NCBI GenBank assembly: GCA_035687255.1
Contig: DASRYI010000191.1
Location: 1-30,062 of the forward strand
Direction: 5' to 3'
From: JAKEHA01 sp035687255
Lineage (GTDB): Bacteria; Krumholzibacteriota; Krumholzibacteriia; WVZY01; JAKEHA01
Length of the DNA stretch: 30,062 nucleotides
In this document: piece by piece, positions 6,620-14,718 of the stretch
Layout of the letters: every line of letters begins with the position of its first letter
Numbering within the stretch: position 1 is the stretch's first letter
Notes under the pieces: model-generated
Databases searched by the model: none
Told to the model about the DNA's origin: nothing
The model's input: the letters and a program-made list of their open reading frames with translations, nothing else
Translations under genes and position numbers: made by a program

Positions 6620-8317
6620 ATGCAATTCGGGTTCGTCGACAAGGTCAAAGGCAGCTTTTCGGCAAAGATCATTCTGCTGGTTGCCATCAGCGTGATTCTG
6701 ACGTCGTTCGTGGTGGGACTGGCCACCACGCGCAGCACCGGAAAGTTTCTCACCGACCGCATGAAGGACCGCTTTCCCTCTCTGCTCACCACCACCACGA
6801 CGCGCGTGCGTCTGTGGACCGAACGGGAACGTAATGATGCCGGTGAAATCGCGCGTTTCTTCGCGTTGCGCCAGGGTCTGGAGCGGCTCAAAGTGGCGCA
6901 CACTGCGAAGGATCGTGTACACGCGGAAAAGGAACTCGCCCATCAGTTGCACTCGATCATCGCGGTCTACCCCGAGTTCGAGGATATCCTGCTGTTCGAC
7001 GGCAACGGCGCGCTGATCGCGACGGCGCGCGGCGATGCCTCCGAGGACGCCGACGACGCATGGATTCAGCTGGGAGAACTCGGCTTTGACGAGGGCGTAT
7101 CGCAGCCGGTGCCGGATGCACGCGGGTTTCACCAATGGTACTTCGTGCCCACCGGAGACAGCACCGGGGACAAGTCCACACGGCCGTGGGTTGCGGTGCG
7201 GGTCAATTTTTCGGCGCTCGACGAACTGCTGGGCGAGGTCAAACTGGGGCCGGGTGGGGACGTCTTTCTCCTCGACGGACAGGGACGGTTCGTGACTCAG
7301 CCGCGCCTGGCGTCGGAACGTCTCGTCGGGAACACCCTCATGCAGGTGCCCACACGCCAGACCGGACCGGTGACCGTCGAACGGCGCAACAGCTACCCCC
7401 GCATCGAGGGCCAGCGTGACCGCGCGGTGTTCCACAGCAAGCTGCACCTGGACCAACTGGGATGCTGGCTCGTGTACGAAGAAGACTATCAGCTTGCGAT
7501 GGCGCCGGTGCTGGAGGCGTCGCGCCGCATCTGGGTGTCCGTTCTCATCGTGGGAGCGATCGCAATTCTCGCCGCCCTGCGCATCGCGCAATCCATCCTG
7601 AAACCGATCAAGGGGCTGGCACTGGGCGCGCGTCGTATCAACGAGGGGCTGGTGGGCGTCAAGATCCCGCGCGGAGCCGACGACGAAATCGGGCTCATGA
7701 TCGAGACGTTCAACGAAATGGCGATGAAGATCACGCTCTCGCAGGCCGAGCTTCAGTACAAGAACAAGATGCTGAACTCGCAGAACGACCGTCTGCAGGA
7801 AATGAACGAGCGTCTGGAAAAACTGTCCGTGACCGACGGTCTCACCGGCCTGTTCAACCACCGGCATTTCTGGAACCTGATGAACACCGAGATGACGCGC
7901 GTGAACCTCAGTAACGGAAATCTTGCCCTGGTGCTGATCGACCTCGACGATTTCAAGCGCGTCAACGACAAGTTCGGTCACTCGGTGGGCGACGTGCTGC
8001 TGAAGACCATCGCGGACGTGCTGAGCGATGCCGTTCGCGACACGGACATCGTGGCGCGCTATGGCGGCGAGGAATTTGCCGTCATGCTGCCCGACACCGA
8101 CGACGCCGGTGTTCAGAACGTGGCGGAGAAACTACGGGCTGCGGTGGAGACGATCCGCTTCAACGTGCCCGACACGGATATCACTCTCAAGGTGACCGTC
8201 AGCATCGGGGTGTCGGTGTTCCGGGGTAATCGTCGCGAGTTCTTCAACGCGGCCGACCGCGCCCTGTATCAGTCGAAAGCCGCGGGCAAGAACTGCGTTC
8301 ACTACGCGCTGACGTAG
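6620..8317 (+). CDS. Membrane-bound diguanylate cyclase (sensor-HAMP-GGDEF)
   Basis: 565 aa. Order: short cytoplasmic start; TM1 at about 14-36 (IILLVAISVILTSFVVG); extracytoplasmic sensor region of about 265 residues that looks Cache/PAS-like (ILLFDGNGALIATARG, VFLLDGQGRFV) but has no identifiable ligand; TM2 about 302-325; HAMP domain about 325-380; short coiled coil (QNDRLQEMNERLEKL); GGDEF domain about 405-565. The active site is GGEEF (482-486) and the inhibitory I-site RDTD sits exactly five residues upstream, so the enzyme should make cyclic di-GMP from two GTP and be product-inhibited. ATG 6620 was chosen because GGGAGAGG lies upstream at about 11 nt and TM1 follows quickly; the frame opens earlier (6539) but those 27 residues have no family character. 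The 200 bp upstream show no clear promoter. Confidence 0.9.
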   Translation: MQFGFVDKVKGSFSAKIILLVAISVILTSFVVGLATTRSTGKFLTDRMKDRFPSLLTTTTTRVRLWTERERNDAGEIARFFALRQGLERLKVAHTAKDRVHAEKELAHQLHSIIAVYPEFEDILLFDGNGALIATARGDASEDADDAWIQLGELGFDEGVSQPVPDARGFHQWYFVPTGDSTGDKSTRPWVAVRVNFSALDELLGEVKLGPGGDVFLLDGQGRFVTQPRLASERLVGNTLMQVPTRQTGPVTVERRNSYPRIEGQRDRAVFHSKLHLDQLGCWLVYEEDYQLAMAPVLEASRRIWVSVLIVGAIAILAALRIAQSILKPIKGLALGARRINEGLVGVKIPRGADDEIGLMIETFNEMAMKITLSQAELQYKNKMLNSQNDRLQEMNERLEKLSVTDGLTGLFNHRHFWNLMNTEMTRVNLSNGNLALVLIDLDDFKRVNDKFGHSVGDVLLKTIADVLSDAVRDTDIVARYGGEEFAVMLPDTDDAGVQNVAEKLRAAVETIRFNVPDTDITLKVTVSIGVSVFRGNRREFFNAADRALYQSKAAGKNCVHYALT

Positions 8318-8329
8318 CGCCGCGGTGCG

Positions 8330-8944
8330 TCAGGCGCGCGCCCGATAATGGCGCACCAGTGCCTGCGACGAGCGGTGAATCGAAACCGCGGCAACGATCT
8401 TGAAGCCGTCGCCGGGGAGGAAGGGAAGCACGCCGACCGTGAGCGCGTGACTCAGATCATGGGTGTAGAAGAGCGCCAGATGGGTGACGCCCATCGCAAG
8501 GATCAACATCTGTCCGGCTACGAAAGAGAAGACCTGCCATTCCAGGCGGTCGGAGCGGCGCAGCAATGCGCCGATCAGCCACGGCGCCACCAGAAATGAC
8601 AGCAGGTAACCCCCCGACGGTCCCGCGATGACGCCGGCACCGCCCACTCCGCCCGCAAACACCGGCAGCCCCAGCAGTCCCACTCCCACGTACATGCACT
8701 GGCTCAGCGAGCCCCATCCCGCCCCGATCGATGCACCCGCCAACAGGACGAACAACGTCTGCATGGTGATGGGCACCGGCTGAATGGGGATGACGATGTG
8801 GGCGCCAAGCAGCGTGAGTCCCGCAAATCCGACGGCGAGCGCGAGCCCGGCCGCGACACGGCGGATACCGGCCGCCGGCATCCACGATGCGGCGGGCGTG
8901 GCGGGAAACGAACGGGTCGCGGTGTGGATGGACGGGTCGGTCAT
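8330..8944 (-). CDS. bioY: Biotin transporter BioY (ECF S component)
   Basis: 204 aa integral membrane protein, about six TM helices. Signature stretches are PIQPVPITMQTLFVLLAG near TM2 and GLPVFAGG...GPSGGYLLSFL, typical of BioY, the substrate-binding unit of the energy-coupling-factor biotin importer. No bioM/bioN genes adjoin it, so it must use shared ECF components or act alone. ATG 8944 has AGAGG upstream; an in-frame longer start (9037) would add a non-hydrophobic tail and run over the end of the upstream gene. A TTGACA (9037-9032, minus) overlaps the stop of the upstream nucleotidase gene and could be the -35 of its own promoter, but the -10 is weak. No BirA-type operator was recognised. 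The gene is convergent with the diguanylate cyclase, 12 bp apart. Confidence 0.88.
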   Translation of the reverse strand: MTDPSIHTATRSFPATPAASWMPAAGIRRVAAGLALAVGFAGLTLLGAHIVIPIQPVPITMQTLFVLLAGASIGAGWGSLSQCMYVGVGLLGLPVFAGGVGGAGVIAGPSGGYLLSFLVAPWLIGALLRRSDRLEWQVFSFVAGQMLILAMGVTHLALFYTHDLSHALTVGVLPFLPGDGFKIVAAVSIHRSSQALVRHYRARA

Positions 8945-9033
8945 GATGAACCTCTGGAGCGGCACACGGGCCGCGGGCTGAACCGGGAATGTCTTATTCG
9001 GACGCGTTATGGTGGCGGGAGCCCGCCCGCATG

Positions 9034-10119
9034 TCAAGAGCGTTCACCGTGTCCGGCAACGCCGGCAATGCGCTCGAAGAAATCGCCACGGGACACCAGG
9101 TGCGCGCGCGGATCGATCTCCAGCAGCGCGTCGATGCGGGCGCACACGATGTCGGCATGATCGTGGATGGTTTTTGCGAACCAGGTGGGAACGCCGTCGT
9201 GGTGCAGAGCGCCGGCCCACGGCGAGTCATCGGGCGCCGACGTCAGTTCGGCGACCACATGTGCGGTTTTCCACCCGCGGCGGCGTGCCGGGGCGATGTC
9301 GGCGCGGGCATTGTCCCCGGCGTAGAGAATGCGCGACGGGGGAACTCCCAGACGCTTTTCCACCAGCGATGCATGCCCGTCATCGAGAAAGCGTCCTTGC
9401 ATGACGGCGCGCTGGCCGTCGGCGTGCGCAGGATCGAAGAAACGCGGTTTGTGCGCATCCGTCACCACCAGATCAAACAACGATGTCCAGCCGGGTCCCA
9501 GTACGTGCTCGAGTACGCGCCCCGCGAAGTCGGGATCGGAATTGGTGACCACGAATGTGCGCTTGCCGGCCCGCCGCCATCGTTCCACACCCGGTCCCAC
9601 GTCACCGGCCGGCGCAACGAAACGACGCAGATCCTGCGCGACCAGCTGCTTCAGTTCACCGCGTGTGTGTGACGCGTCCAGCGAGGTGCGGATGTCGCGC
9701 AGAAGCCGCGCATCGTCACCATCCGGACGGCCTCCGGCCAGCATCGAGAAGAACCACAGCGTGGGCGCGTCGAAAGGCGAATTGACGTGCCACGTCGCCG
9801 TCTCGTCGGCGGGGTCATGGTGTGCATAGTGCGCGCGGATCGCGTCGTCGCTCAGCCACCGGGGCCCGCGCCGCGCCAGACGAACCCGCCCGTCCGACGC
9901 GATCTTGATCACGCCGCCGTGGCGCAGATCCATGGAGAGTCCGCGCGCACCGGCCTGGATCCGCTCTGCGGGCAGCTCGGCGGCGGCATAGCCGGCGGCG
10001 TTCAGCCGGGGGACCGTCTCGCGCGCGGCCAGCAGATTCACCGCGGCGTCGTCGTTCAGTGCCAGCGTGTGATCGACGGAGGTGATGGGGTGCAAGATGT
10101 GAACGGCCGGCTGATTCAT
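9034..10119 (-). CDS. HAD-IG-type 5'-nucleotidase-like protein with altered motif I
   Basis: 361 aa, resembling the cytosolic IMP/GMP 5'-nucleotidase (HAD-IG, NT5C2-like) family: ARGLSMDLRHGGVIKI, motif II VTNSD, motif III lysine in HKPRFFD, and motif IV YAGDNARADI with both aspartates. Motif I, normally DxDxT with the first Asp as phosphorylated nucleophile, reads SVDHT (Ser14, Asp16, Thr18), so the nucleophile is replaced by serine. The protein is also shorter than the usual family length of more than 450 aa. It may be inactive as a phosphatase and act as a binding or regulatory protein. ATG 10119 has no Shine-Dalgarno sequence; a weak TTGACG (10157-10152) plus TAACGT (10134-10129) promoter ends 9 nt before it. 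The family call is moderate; the motif change is read directly from the sequence. Confidence 0.75.
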   Translation of the reverse strand: MNQPAVHILHPITSVDHTLALNDDAAVNLLAARETVPRLNAAGYAAAELPAERIQAGARGLSMDLRHGGVIKIASDGRVRLARRGPRWLSDDAIRAHYAHHDPADETATWHVNSPFDAPTLWFFSMLAGGRPDGDDARLLRDIRTSLDASHTRGELKQLVAQDLRRFVAPAGDVGPGVERWRRAGKRTFVVTNSDPDFAGRVLEHVLGPGWTSLFDLVVTDAHKPRFFDPAHADGQRAVMQGRFLDDGHASLVEKRLGVPPSRILYAGDNARADIAPARRRGWKTAHVVAELTSAPDDSPWAGALHHDGVPTWFAKTIHDHADIVCARIDALLEIDPRAHLVSRGDFFERIAGVAGHGERS

Positions 10120-10326
10120 GGGTGTGGAACGTTAACTGTTGAACAAAACGTCGTCAAATCGCGTAACGTGAAAACTTGCACAATCATATCTCACAATTGA
10201 CCCTTGCATTTCAGGTATGTTCGGACTACCTATACGTCAGACGATGCGATATGATCGTTTAAGGCGCTAAGGGCAATTGCAGGGAACCTTTTACTGGGCG
10301 ACGCCGGGGCGACGCAGGAGTATGGC
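10120..10326. other. AT-richer divergent intergenic region
   Basis: 207 bp between two divergent starts and visibly AT-richer than its surroundings. It holds the weak promoter of the HAD gene on the minus strand. For the DUF2203 gene there are several imperfect boxes (TTGACC near 10198, TATGAT near 10250) but no pair with good spacing. A short inverted repeat AGGTA/TACCT lies near 10213-10231. The DUF2203 promoter is not resolved. Confidence 0.4.
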
Positions 10327-10752
10327 ATGAACCCCAAGTTTTTCACCGTGGAGGAAGCCAACGCCCTCACCGGCTTTCTGGAAAACGCGCTGGAGAGGAT
10401 CCGGCGCAACCGGCAGCGGTATCTATGGTTGCTGGAGGAGGTCGCAATCCTCAAGCTGATTGTGGAGTGCGGAGCCGACGAGGTCAACCGCGACTCCGTC
10501 GATCTCGACGACAAGACGCAGGAAATCAAGACCGTGGAAGCGGAAATTGACCGCGCCCGTGCGTCGATTCGCGATTCGGGATGCATCCTCAAGGACGAGG
10601 AGAAAGGCATGGTGGATTTCTTCTCCATTCAGAACAACACCGTGGTCTATCTCTCGTGGAAGAAGGGTGAAGAAGCGGTGCGTTACTGGCGTTCCATCCG
10701 CGACGCGGATTCGAGCGTGCGACGTCCCCTGGAAGGATCCCCGTCGGCGTAA
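10327..10752 (+). CDS. DUF2203 family protein
   Basis: 141 aa, soluble, no signal or membrane segment. It opens with FFTVEEANALTGFLENAL and ends with the family pattern GCILKDEEKGMVDFFS followed by VYLSWKKGEEAVRYWRSI, as in DUF2203 proteins. The middle (about 50-90) is a charged helical stretch that is probably a coiled coil. Function unknown. ATG 10327 has GGAG about 10 nt upstream (near 10316). A strong terminator follows within 40 bp, so it is a single-gene unit. Confidence 0.85.
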   Translation: MNPKFFTVEEANALTGFLENALERIRRNRQRYLWLLEEVAILKLIVECGADEVNRDSVDLDDKTQEIKTVEAEIDRARASIRDSGCILKDEEKGMVDFFSIQNNTVVYLSWKKGEEAVRYWRSIRDADSSVRRPLEGSPSA

Positions 10753-10778
10753 GCAGACGCAGGATTGGCCAGAAGAGA

Positions 10779-10812
10779 GCGCCGTCCGGCTGGAGCCGGA
10801 CGGCGTTTTCTT
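10779..10812 (+). terminator. Rho-independent terminator after the DUF2203 gene
   Basis: Stem GCCGTCCGGC (10781-10790) with GCCGGACGGC (10795-10804), loop TGGA, extended by one C-G pair and one G-T pair, then TTTTCTTTT. It lies between two convergent genes, but the minus strand lacks an equally good T run. Confidence 0.92.
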
Positions 10813-10818
10813 TTACGC

Positions 10819-12507
10819 CTAGAGAACCGTGTAGTTGGGACCCTGTCCGCCCTCGGGTGGCGTCCATCGGATGTTGTCCAGCGGGCACTTGATGTCGCAG
10901 GTCTGACAGTGCACGCAGTTGGCAAAGTTGATCTGCAGGCGCAGTGCGCCGCCGTCGGCCGCGACCATTTCATAGACGTTGGCCGGGCAGAAGCGGTTGC
11001 AGGGGTAGCGGAACTTGGATACGCACACGTCATAGCAGAGGTCGGTGTTCGGCACCTTGAGATGCGAAGGCTGGTCCTCCCCGTGCATGGTGCCGGAGAG
11101 ATACACGTTGGCCACTTTGTCCAGGAAGCGGGTGCCGTCGTACTGGCGCGGCCCGGGGAGTTCGCGGTCGACCGCGTAGTACTCGGCCACGCTCTTCATG
11201 TCGTAGCGTTCTTCGTGACGGTGTGCGACACCCATCAGGTCCGCGCCGTTGGTCATCTGTTGGATGCCCAGGTGGAAGAAGGCGCGCGGCAACCCCAGCG
11301 AGAGCGCCTGGTGGAAGTGCCGGACCTTGTACATCTGCTTCCCGATGTAGCTGGCGCGCACGGCGTCTTCGTACGGCGCGAGCGCGCTCGCGGAAAAATC
11401 GCCCGTCAGCAGGGAGCGGAACAGTGTCTCCGCCGCCAGCATGCCCGACTTGATGGCCAGGTGAACGCCCTTGAGCCGCGCCATGTCGACCATTGACGCC
11501 GCCTCGCCGATGAGCAGCGCTCCCTCGGTGTACAGGCGCGGCATGGAGTAGTAGCCGCCCGCGCTGATCACTTTGGCGCCGTAGTAGGCGCTCTTTCCAC
11601 CCTCGATCAGTTTCGAGACCAGCGGATGCTCTTTGAACTGCTGGAGCTGTTCGTGCGGATTGAGAAACGGGTCGCGGTAGTCGAGCGGTGTTACCAGCCC
11701 GACGGCCAGCAGGTTGTTGGCCATGGTGTAGATGAACGTCCCACCCACGTTGTCGGCGCGGAACGGATATCCCATGGTGTGAATCACGCGACCGACGTCG
11801 GTGCGTCCCGGCGGGAGTTCGAATACTTCCTTGATCCCGGTTTCGAACACCTGCGGTGAGCGGTCCTTGAGGAGCGCATGCTTTGCGATGAGCTGCTTGG
11901 ACAGGTACCCCCGGGGCCCGTCGCCGAACACGGTCACTCTTGCGCGCAGGTCGATTCCGGCTTCGAAGTTGGCTTTGCGCTCGCCGTGCTTGTCGATGCC
12001 CTTGTCGCCGGTGCGCACACCGGTCACCGCGCCGTTGTCTTCCAGAATCTCGACGCCGGCGAAACCGGGGAAGATGTTCACTCCGGCCGCCTCCACCAGC
12101 CCGCCCAGCCAGCGATTGAACCGGGCCAGCGAGATGATGACATTCCCGTGGTTCTGGAACGGAGGCGGGGTCACCGGAAAGCGCAGCGCGCGGCTCCGCG
12201 TCAGGAAGTACACGTCCTCGGCTTCGACGGTGTGTTCGATGGGGCACCCGGCCTCGCGATAGTCCGGAATCAACTCGGCGATGGCCTGCGGGTCCATGAC
12301 CGCCCCGGAAAGCGAATGCGCTCCCACTTCGCTGCCTTTCTCGATGACCGCGATCATGGGCTCGAGTTTCGATCCCTCGCCGGTCTGCGATACGCGTTCG
12401 TTGTGGGCGTTTACCAGGCGCTGCAGATGGAGTGCGCCCGCCAGGGATGCGGCGCCGGCGCCTACGAACAGCACGTCGACTTCGAGCACTTCACGTGAGT
12501 CGGTCAT
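10819..12507 (-). CDS. Electron transfer flavoprotein-ubiquinone oxidoreductase (ETF-QO)
   Basis: 562 aa. It takes electrons from reduced ETF (acyl-CoA and amino-acid oxidation) and passes them to membrane quinone. N-terminal FAD-binding motif VLFVGAGAASLAGALHL; GAHSLSGAVMDP; GPRGYLSKQL; LIGEAASMVDMARLKGVHLAIKSGMLAAE in the second FAD-binding part; C-terminal 4Fe-4S region with cysteines in PCNRFCPANVYE and NCVHCQTCDIKCPLDNIRW. Length is typical for the full enzyme (mature eukaryotic and bacterial forms are about 550 aa). ATG 12507 is preceded by a very strong AGGAGGAG. No etfA/etfB nearby. Its promoter lies between it and the divergent nuoI-like gene. No missing residues noticed. Confidence 0.95.
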   Translation of the reverse strand: MTDSREVLEVDVLFVGAGAASLAGALHLQRLVNAHNERVSQTGEGSKLEPMIAVIEKGSEVGAHSLSGAVMDPQAIAELIPDYREAGCPIEHTVEAEDVYFLTRSRALRFPVTPPPFQNHGNVIISLARFNRWLGGLVEAAGVNIFPGFAGVEILEDNGAVTGVRTGDKGIDKHGERKANFEAGIDLRARVTVFGDGPRGYLSKQLIAKHALLKDRSPQVFETGIKEVFELPPGRTDVGRVIHTMGYPFRADNVGGTFIYTMANNLLAVGLVTPLDYRDPFLNPHEQLQQFKEHPLVSKLIEGGKSAYYGAKVISAGGYYSMPRLYTEGALLIGEAASMVDMARLKGVHLAIKSGMLAAETLFRSLLTGDFSASALAPYEDAVRASYIGKQMYKVRHFHQALSLGLPRAFFHLGIQQMTNGADLMGVAHRHEERYDMKSVAEYYAVDRELPGPRQYDGTRFLDKVANVYLSGTMHGEDQPSHLKVPNTDLCYDVCVSKFRYPCNRFCPANVYEMVAADGGALRLQINFANCVHCQTCDIKCPLDNIRWTPPEGGQGPNYTVL

Positions 12508-12542
12508 CTCTCCTCCTGAACCGGGTTCCTTGCGACGGGGCC

Positions 12543-12572
12543 ATCATACGTCGAACGCGGGACCCCGGTCAA
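12543..12572 (-). promoter_or_regulatory. ETF-QO gene promoter
   Basis: Minus-strand -35 TTGACC (12572-12567), 18-bp spacer, -10 TATGAT (12548-12543). The start of transcription would be about 12536, leaving a leader that contains the AGGAGGAG ribosome binding site. Confidence 0.6.
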
Positions 12573-12592
12573 AGCGTAAGCGGCGAAATGCC

Positions 12593-12624
12593 TTGACATT
12601 GGCCCGTACCTTGGGCACCTTAAT
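12593..12624 (+). promoter_or_regulatory. Possible promoter for the nuoI-like gene
   Basis: A perfect -35 TTGACA (12593-12598) faces rightwards. At standard spacing the -10 is poor (CACCTT); CTTAAT at 12619-12624 is better but at 20 bp. Given as tentative. Confidence 0.35.
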
Positions 12625-12671
12625 GCGCGATCATTCACCCATTGCGCCGGCCCACGGCGACGGAGCAGAGC

Positions 12672-13205
12672 ATGGCAACACGGGTCGTTACCACCCCCCT
12701 GAAGGCAAAATCCCCGCTGCGCGAGCGAACCTATCTCGCAGAGGTTCTGCGTGGAATGGGGATCACCATCACGCACTTCCTCAAGAATCTGGCGGATCTG
12801 CGCAGGGACCGCGTGGGAATGACGTATCAGTGGCCGGAACAGCCGACGCCGCTTCCGCCGACGCTGCGCGGTGAGCACCGCCTGATGCAGCGTCCCGACG
12901 GGACACCGCGCTGCGTGGCCTGCAACTGCTGTGCGACGGCGTGTCCCGCCTACTGCATCGAGATCACGGGTGCGGATACGGGCCACGACGGCGTGGAAAA
13001 GTACCCGGTGGCCTTCGACATCGACATTCTGCAGTGTGTGTACTGCGGGCTGTGCGTGGAGGCGTGCCCGTGCGACGCCATCCGCATGGACACGGGGAAG
13101 ATCACGGCGGCGTATTTCGAGGGGCCGGTCAAGATACTCAACATCGACTACCTGCTGCACAACCATCCCGAGGGCAAGAGCCCCGTCAGCGACGCGATCT
13201 ACTGA
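12672..13205 (+). CDS. nuoI: NADH-quinone oxidoreductase subunit I (NuoI)-like 2x[4Fe-4S] protein, orphan
   Basis: 177 aa. The N-terminal amphipathic part YLAEVLRGMGITITHFLKNL and LRGEHRLMQRPDG are typical of NuoI rather than of a free ferredoxin. Two 4Fe-4S motifs: C81-C84-C87-C91P (with an extra Cys86) and C122-C125-C128-C132P. In complex I NuoI carries clusters N6a/N6b. No other nuo gene is in the window; it sits divergent from ETF-QO and convergent (27 bp) with a GlcD-type FAD oxidase, so it may belong to a scattered complex I or to an electron route from those flavoproteins to quinone. ATG 12672 has GGAG at 12660-12663; an upstream TTG (12642) is less likely. The family is secure; membership in complex I is inference. 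Confidence 0.85.
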   Translation: MATRVVTTPLKAKSPLRERTYLAEVLRGMGITITHFLKNLADLRRDRVGMTYQWPEQPTPLPPTLRGEHRLMQRPDGTPRCVACNCCATACPAYCIEITGADTGHDGVEKYPVAFDIDILQCVYCGLCVEACPCDAIRMDTGKITAAYFEGPVKILNIDYLLHNHPEGKSPVSDAIY

Positions 13206-13231
13206 TCGCGGTGCGCTGATCGCAACACTCC

Positions 13232-14638
13232 TCACACCTCGTCAGGAAATATCTTCCCGGGATTGAGCACGCCTTCGGGATCGAGGGCCTGCTTGATGGC
13301 GCGCATGGCGGCCAGTTCCGAGGGCGCGAGGGCAATGGGAAGGTAGCCCTTCTGCACGTATCCGATGCCGTGCTCGCCCGAAATCATCCCGCCCAGCGAC
13401 ACGGTCAGTTCGAAGATCTCCCGGATCATGGGAATCAACCCGGTGGTCCAGGCCTCGTCGCTCATGTCCATCTTGAGAATGTTGACGTGCAGGTTGCCGT
13501 CACCCGCATGACCGTAGCACACCGTGCGAATGCCGTGCCGCTGTGCGATCTCCTTCACACCGAGCAGCAGCGCCACCAGGTTGGCGCGCGGCACCACCGT
13601 GTCTTCTTCCTTGTAGACCGACTCCGATTTCACGGCGATGCCCAGCGCGCGGCGCAGCGTCCACAGCTCTCCCATGCGGGTGGGCGTATCCGCTGCCAGG
13701 ACGTCGGTCGCTCCCTGCTCCAGCGCGATCTCGGTGATACGTTCGGCGTCGCGCTGCATCATGTCCGCGTCGTTGCCGTCGATCTCGATGAGAAGCTGCG
13801 CCGCCGCACCGGCATTGGGAAATGGCTTGCCGAGGTGGCGCTCGGCAATTTCAATGGCGTCGCGCTCCATGAATTCGAGCGCGGACGGCGTAATACCAGC
13901 CAGCATGATGGCGGGAACCGTACGCGCGCACGCTTCCAGCGACGCAAACGGAATCAGCAGCAGCATGCGATGGCGGGGCAGCGGCAGCAACCGGAAGTAG
14001 ATCTTGGTGATGATGCCCAGCGTTCCCTCGGATCCGATCAGGAGCTGGGTCAGGTTGTAACCGGTCACGTTCTTGAGGAGCTTGCCGCCGTGCCGGATGA
14101 TCTCCCCCGTCGGCAACACCGCCTCGACGCCGGTGACGAAATCCTTGGTGACGCCGTACTTCACCGCGCGCGGTCCGCCCGAACACTCGGCGAGGTTTCC
14201 TCCCAGAAAGCAGCTGCCGCGGCTCGCGGGATCGGGGGGATAGAACAGCCCCTCGGCTTCGACGGCCTCCTGGAACACCTGCGTGATGACACCCGGTTCC
14301 ACGACCGCCATCAGGTTGGTGGTATCGATTTCCAGAATACGATCGAGGGCGCGCGTGGAAAGCACGATTCCGCCGCGCACCGGCAGGGCGCCGCCCGAGA
14401 GTCCCGTGCCGGCTCCCCGGGGCGTGACGGGAACGTGGTGGGTATTGGCCAGGCGCATCACGGCCGCGACCGCGTGCGTGTCGCGCGGGGTGACCACCAC
14501 CTCGGGGGCGAACACCAGATCTTCGGTCTCGTCCGAAGAACAGATTTCCAGCGTGTCGGGATCCGCGTGGACGCACTCGTTCCCGACTGCGTGTTGCAGA
14601 GCGGTAACGAGCTCGGGTGTAACGGGCTGAAACGTCAT
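13232..14638 (-). CDS. FAD-linked oxidase, GlcD / D-lactate dehydrogenase type
   Basis: 468 aa. N-terminal FAD_binding_4 (PCMH) domain: VVVTPRDTHAVAAVMRLANTH, PVTPRGAGTGLSGGALP, VEPGVITQ, PPDPASRGSCFLGGNLAECSGGPRAVKYG, and LIGSEGTLGIITKI. C-terminal FAD-oxidase domain with GHAGDGNLHVNIL and SGEHGIGYVQKGYL, then LDPEGVLNPGKIFP. These are the marks of glycolate oxidase subunit GlcD and related D-2-hydroxyacid dehydrogenases. No GlcE or GlcF partner is present; the electron acceptor could be a quinone or ETF, and the ETF-QO and NuoI-like neighbours fit this. No clear Shine-Dalgarno before ATG 14638; the leader holds a CCGCCG/CGGCGG hairpin (14663-14668, 14673-14678) and a CATACT box. Confidence 0.9.
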   Translation of the reverse strand: MTFQPVTPELVTALQHAVGNECVHADPDTLEICSSDETEDLVFAPEVVVTPRDTHAVAAVMRLANTHHVPVTPRGAGTGLSGGALPVRGGIVLSTRALDRILEIDTTNLMAVVEPGVITQVFQEAVEAEGLFYPPDPASRGSCFLGGNLAECSGGPRAVKYGVTKDFVTGVEAVLPTGEIIRHGGKLLKNVTGYNLTQLLIGSEGTLGIITKIYFRLLPLPRHRMLLLIPFASLEACARTVPAIMLAGITPSALEFMERDAIEIAERHLGKPFPNAGAAAQLLIEIDGNDADMMQRDAERITEIALEQGATDVLAADTPTRMGELWTLRRALGIAVKSESVYKEEDTVVPRANLVALLLGVKEIAQRHGIRTVCYGHAGDGNLHVNILKMDMSDEAWTTGLIPMIREIFELTVSLGGMISGEHGIGYVQKGYLPIALAPSELAAMRAIKQALDPEGVLNPGKIFPDEV

Positions 14639-14718
14639 GCCGTGAACGGGGAATCCCCGGCTCCGCCGTTGCCGGCGGTTCGCAGTATGCAGTCAGAGCG
14701 GATCAACGCGTGTCGCGG

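Noticed and set aside
8305..8338. Inverted repeat across the stop codons of the diguanylate cyclase and bioY genes
   Set aside because: Stem has a bulge and neither strand is followed by a T run, so it is not a convincing terminator; it could still be a weak shared one.
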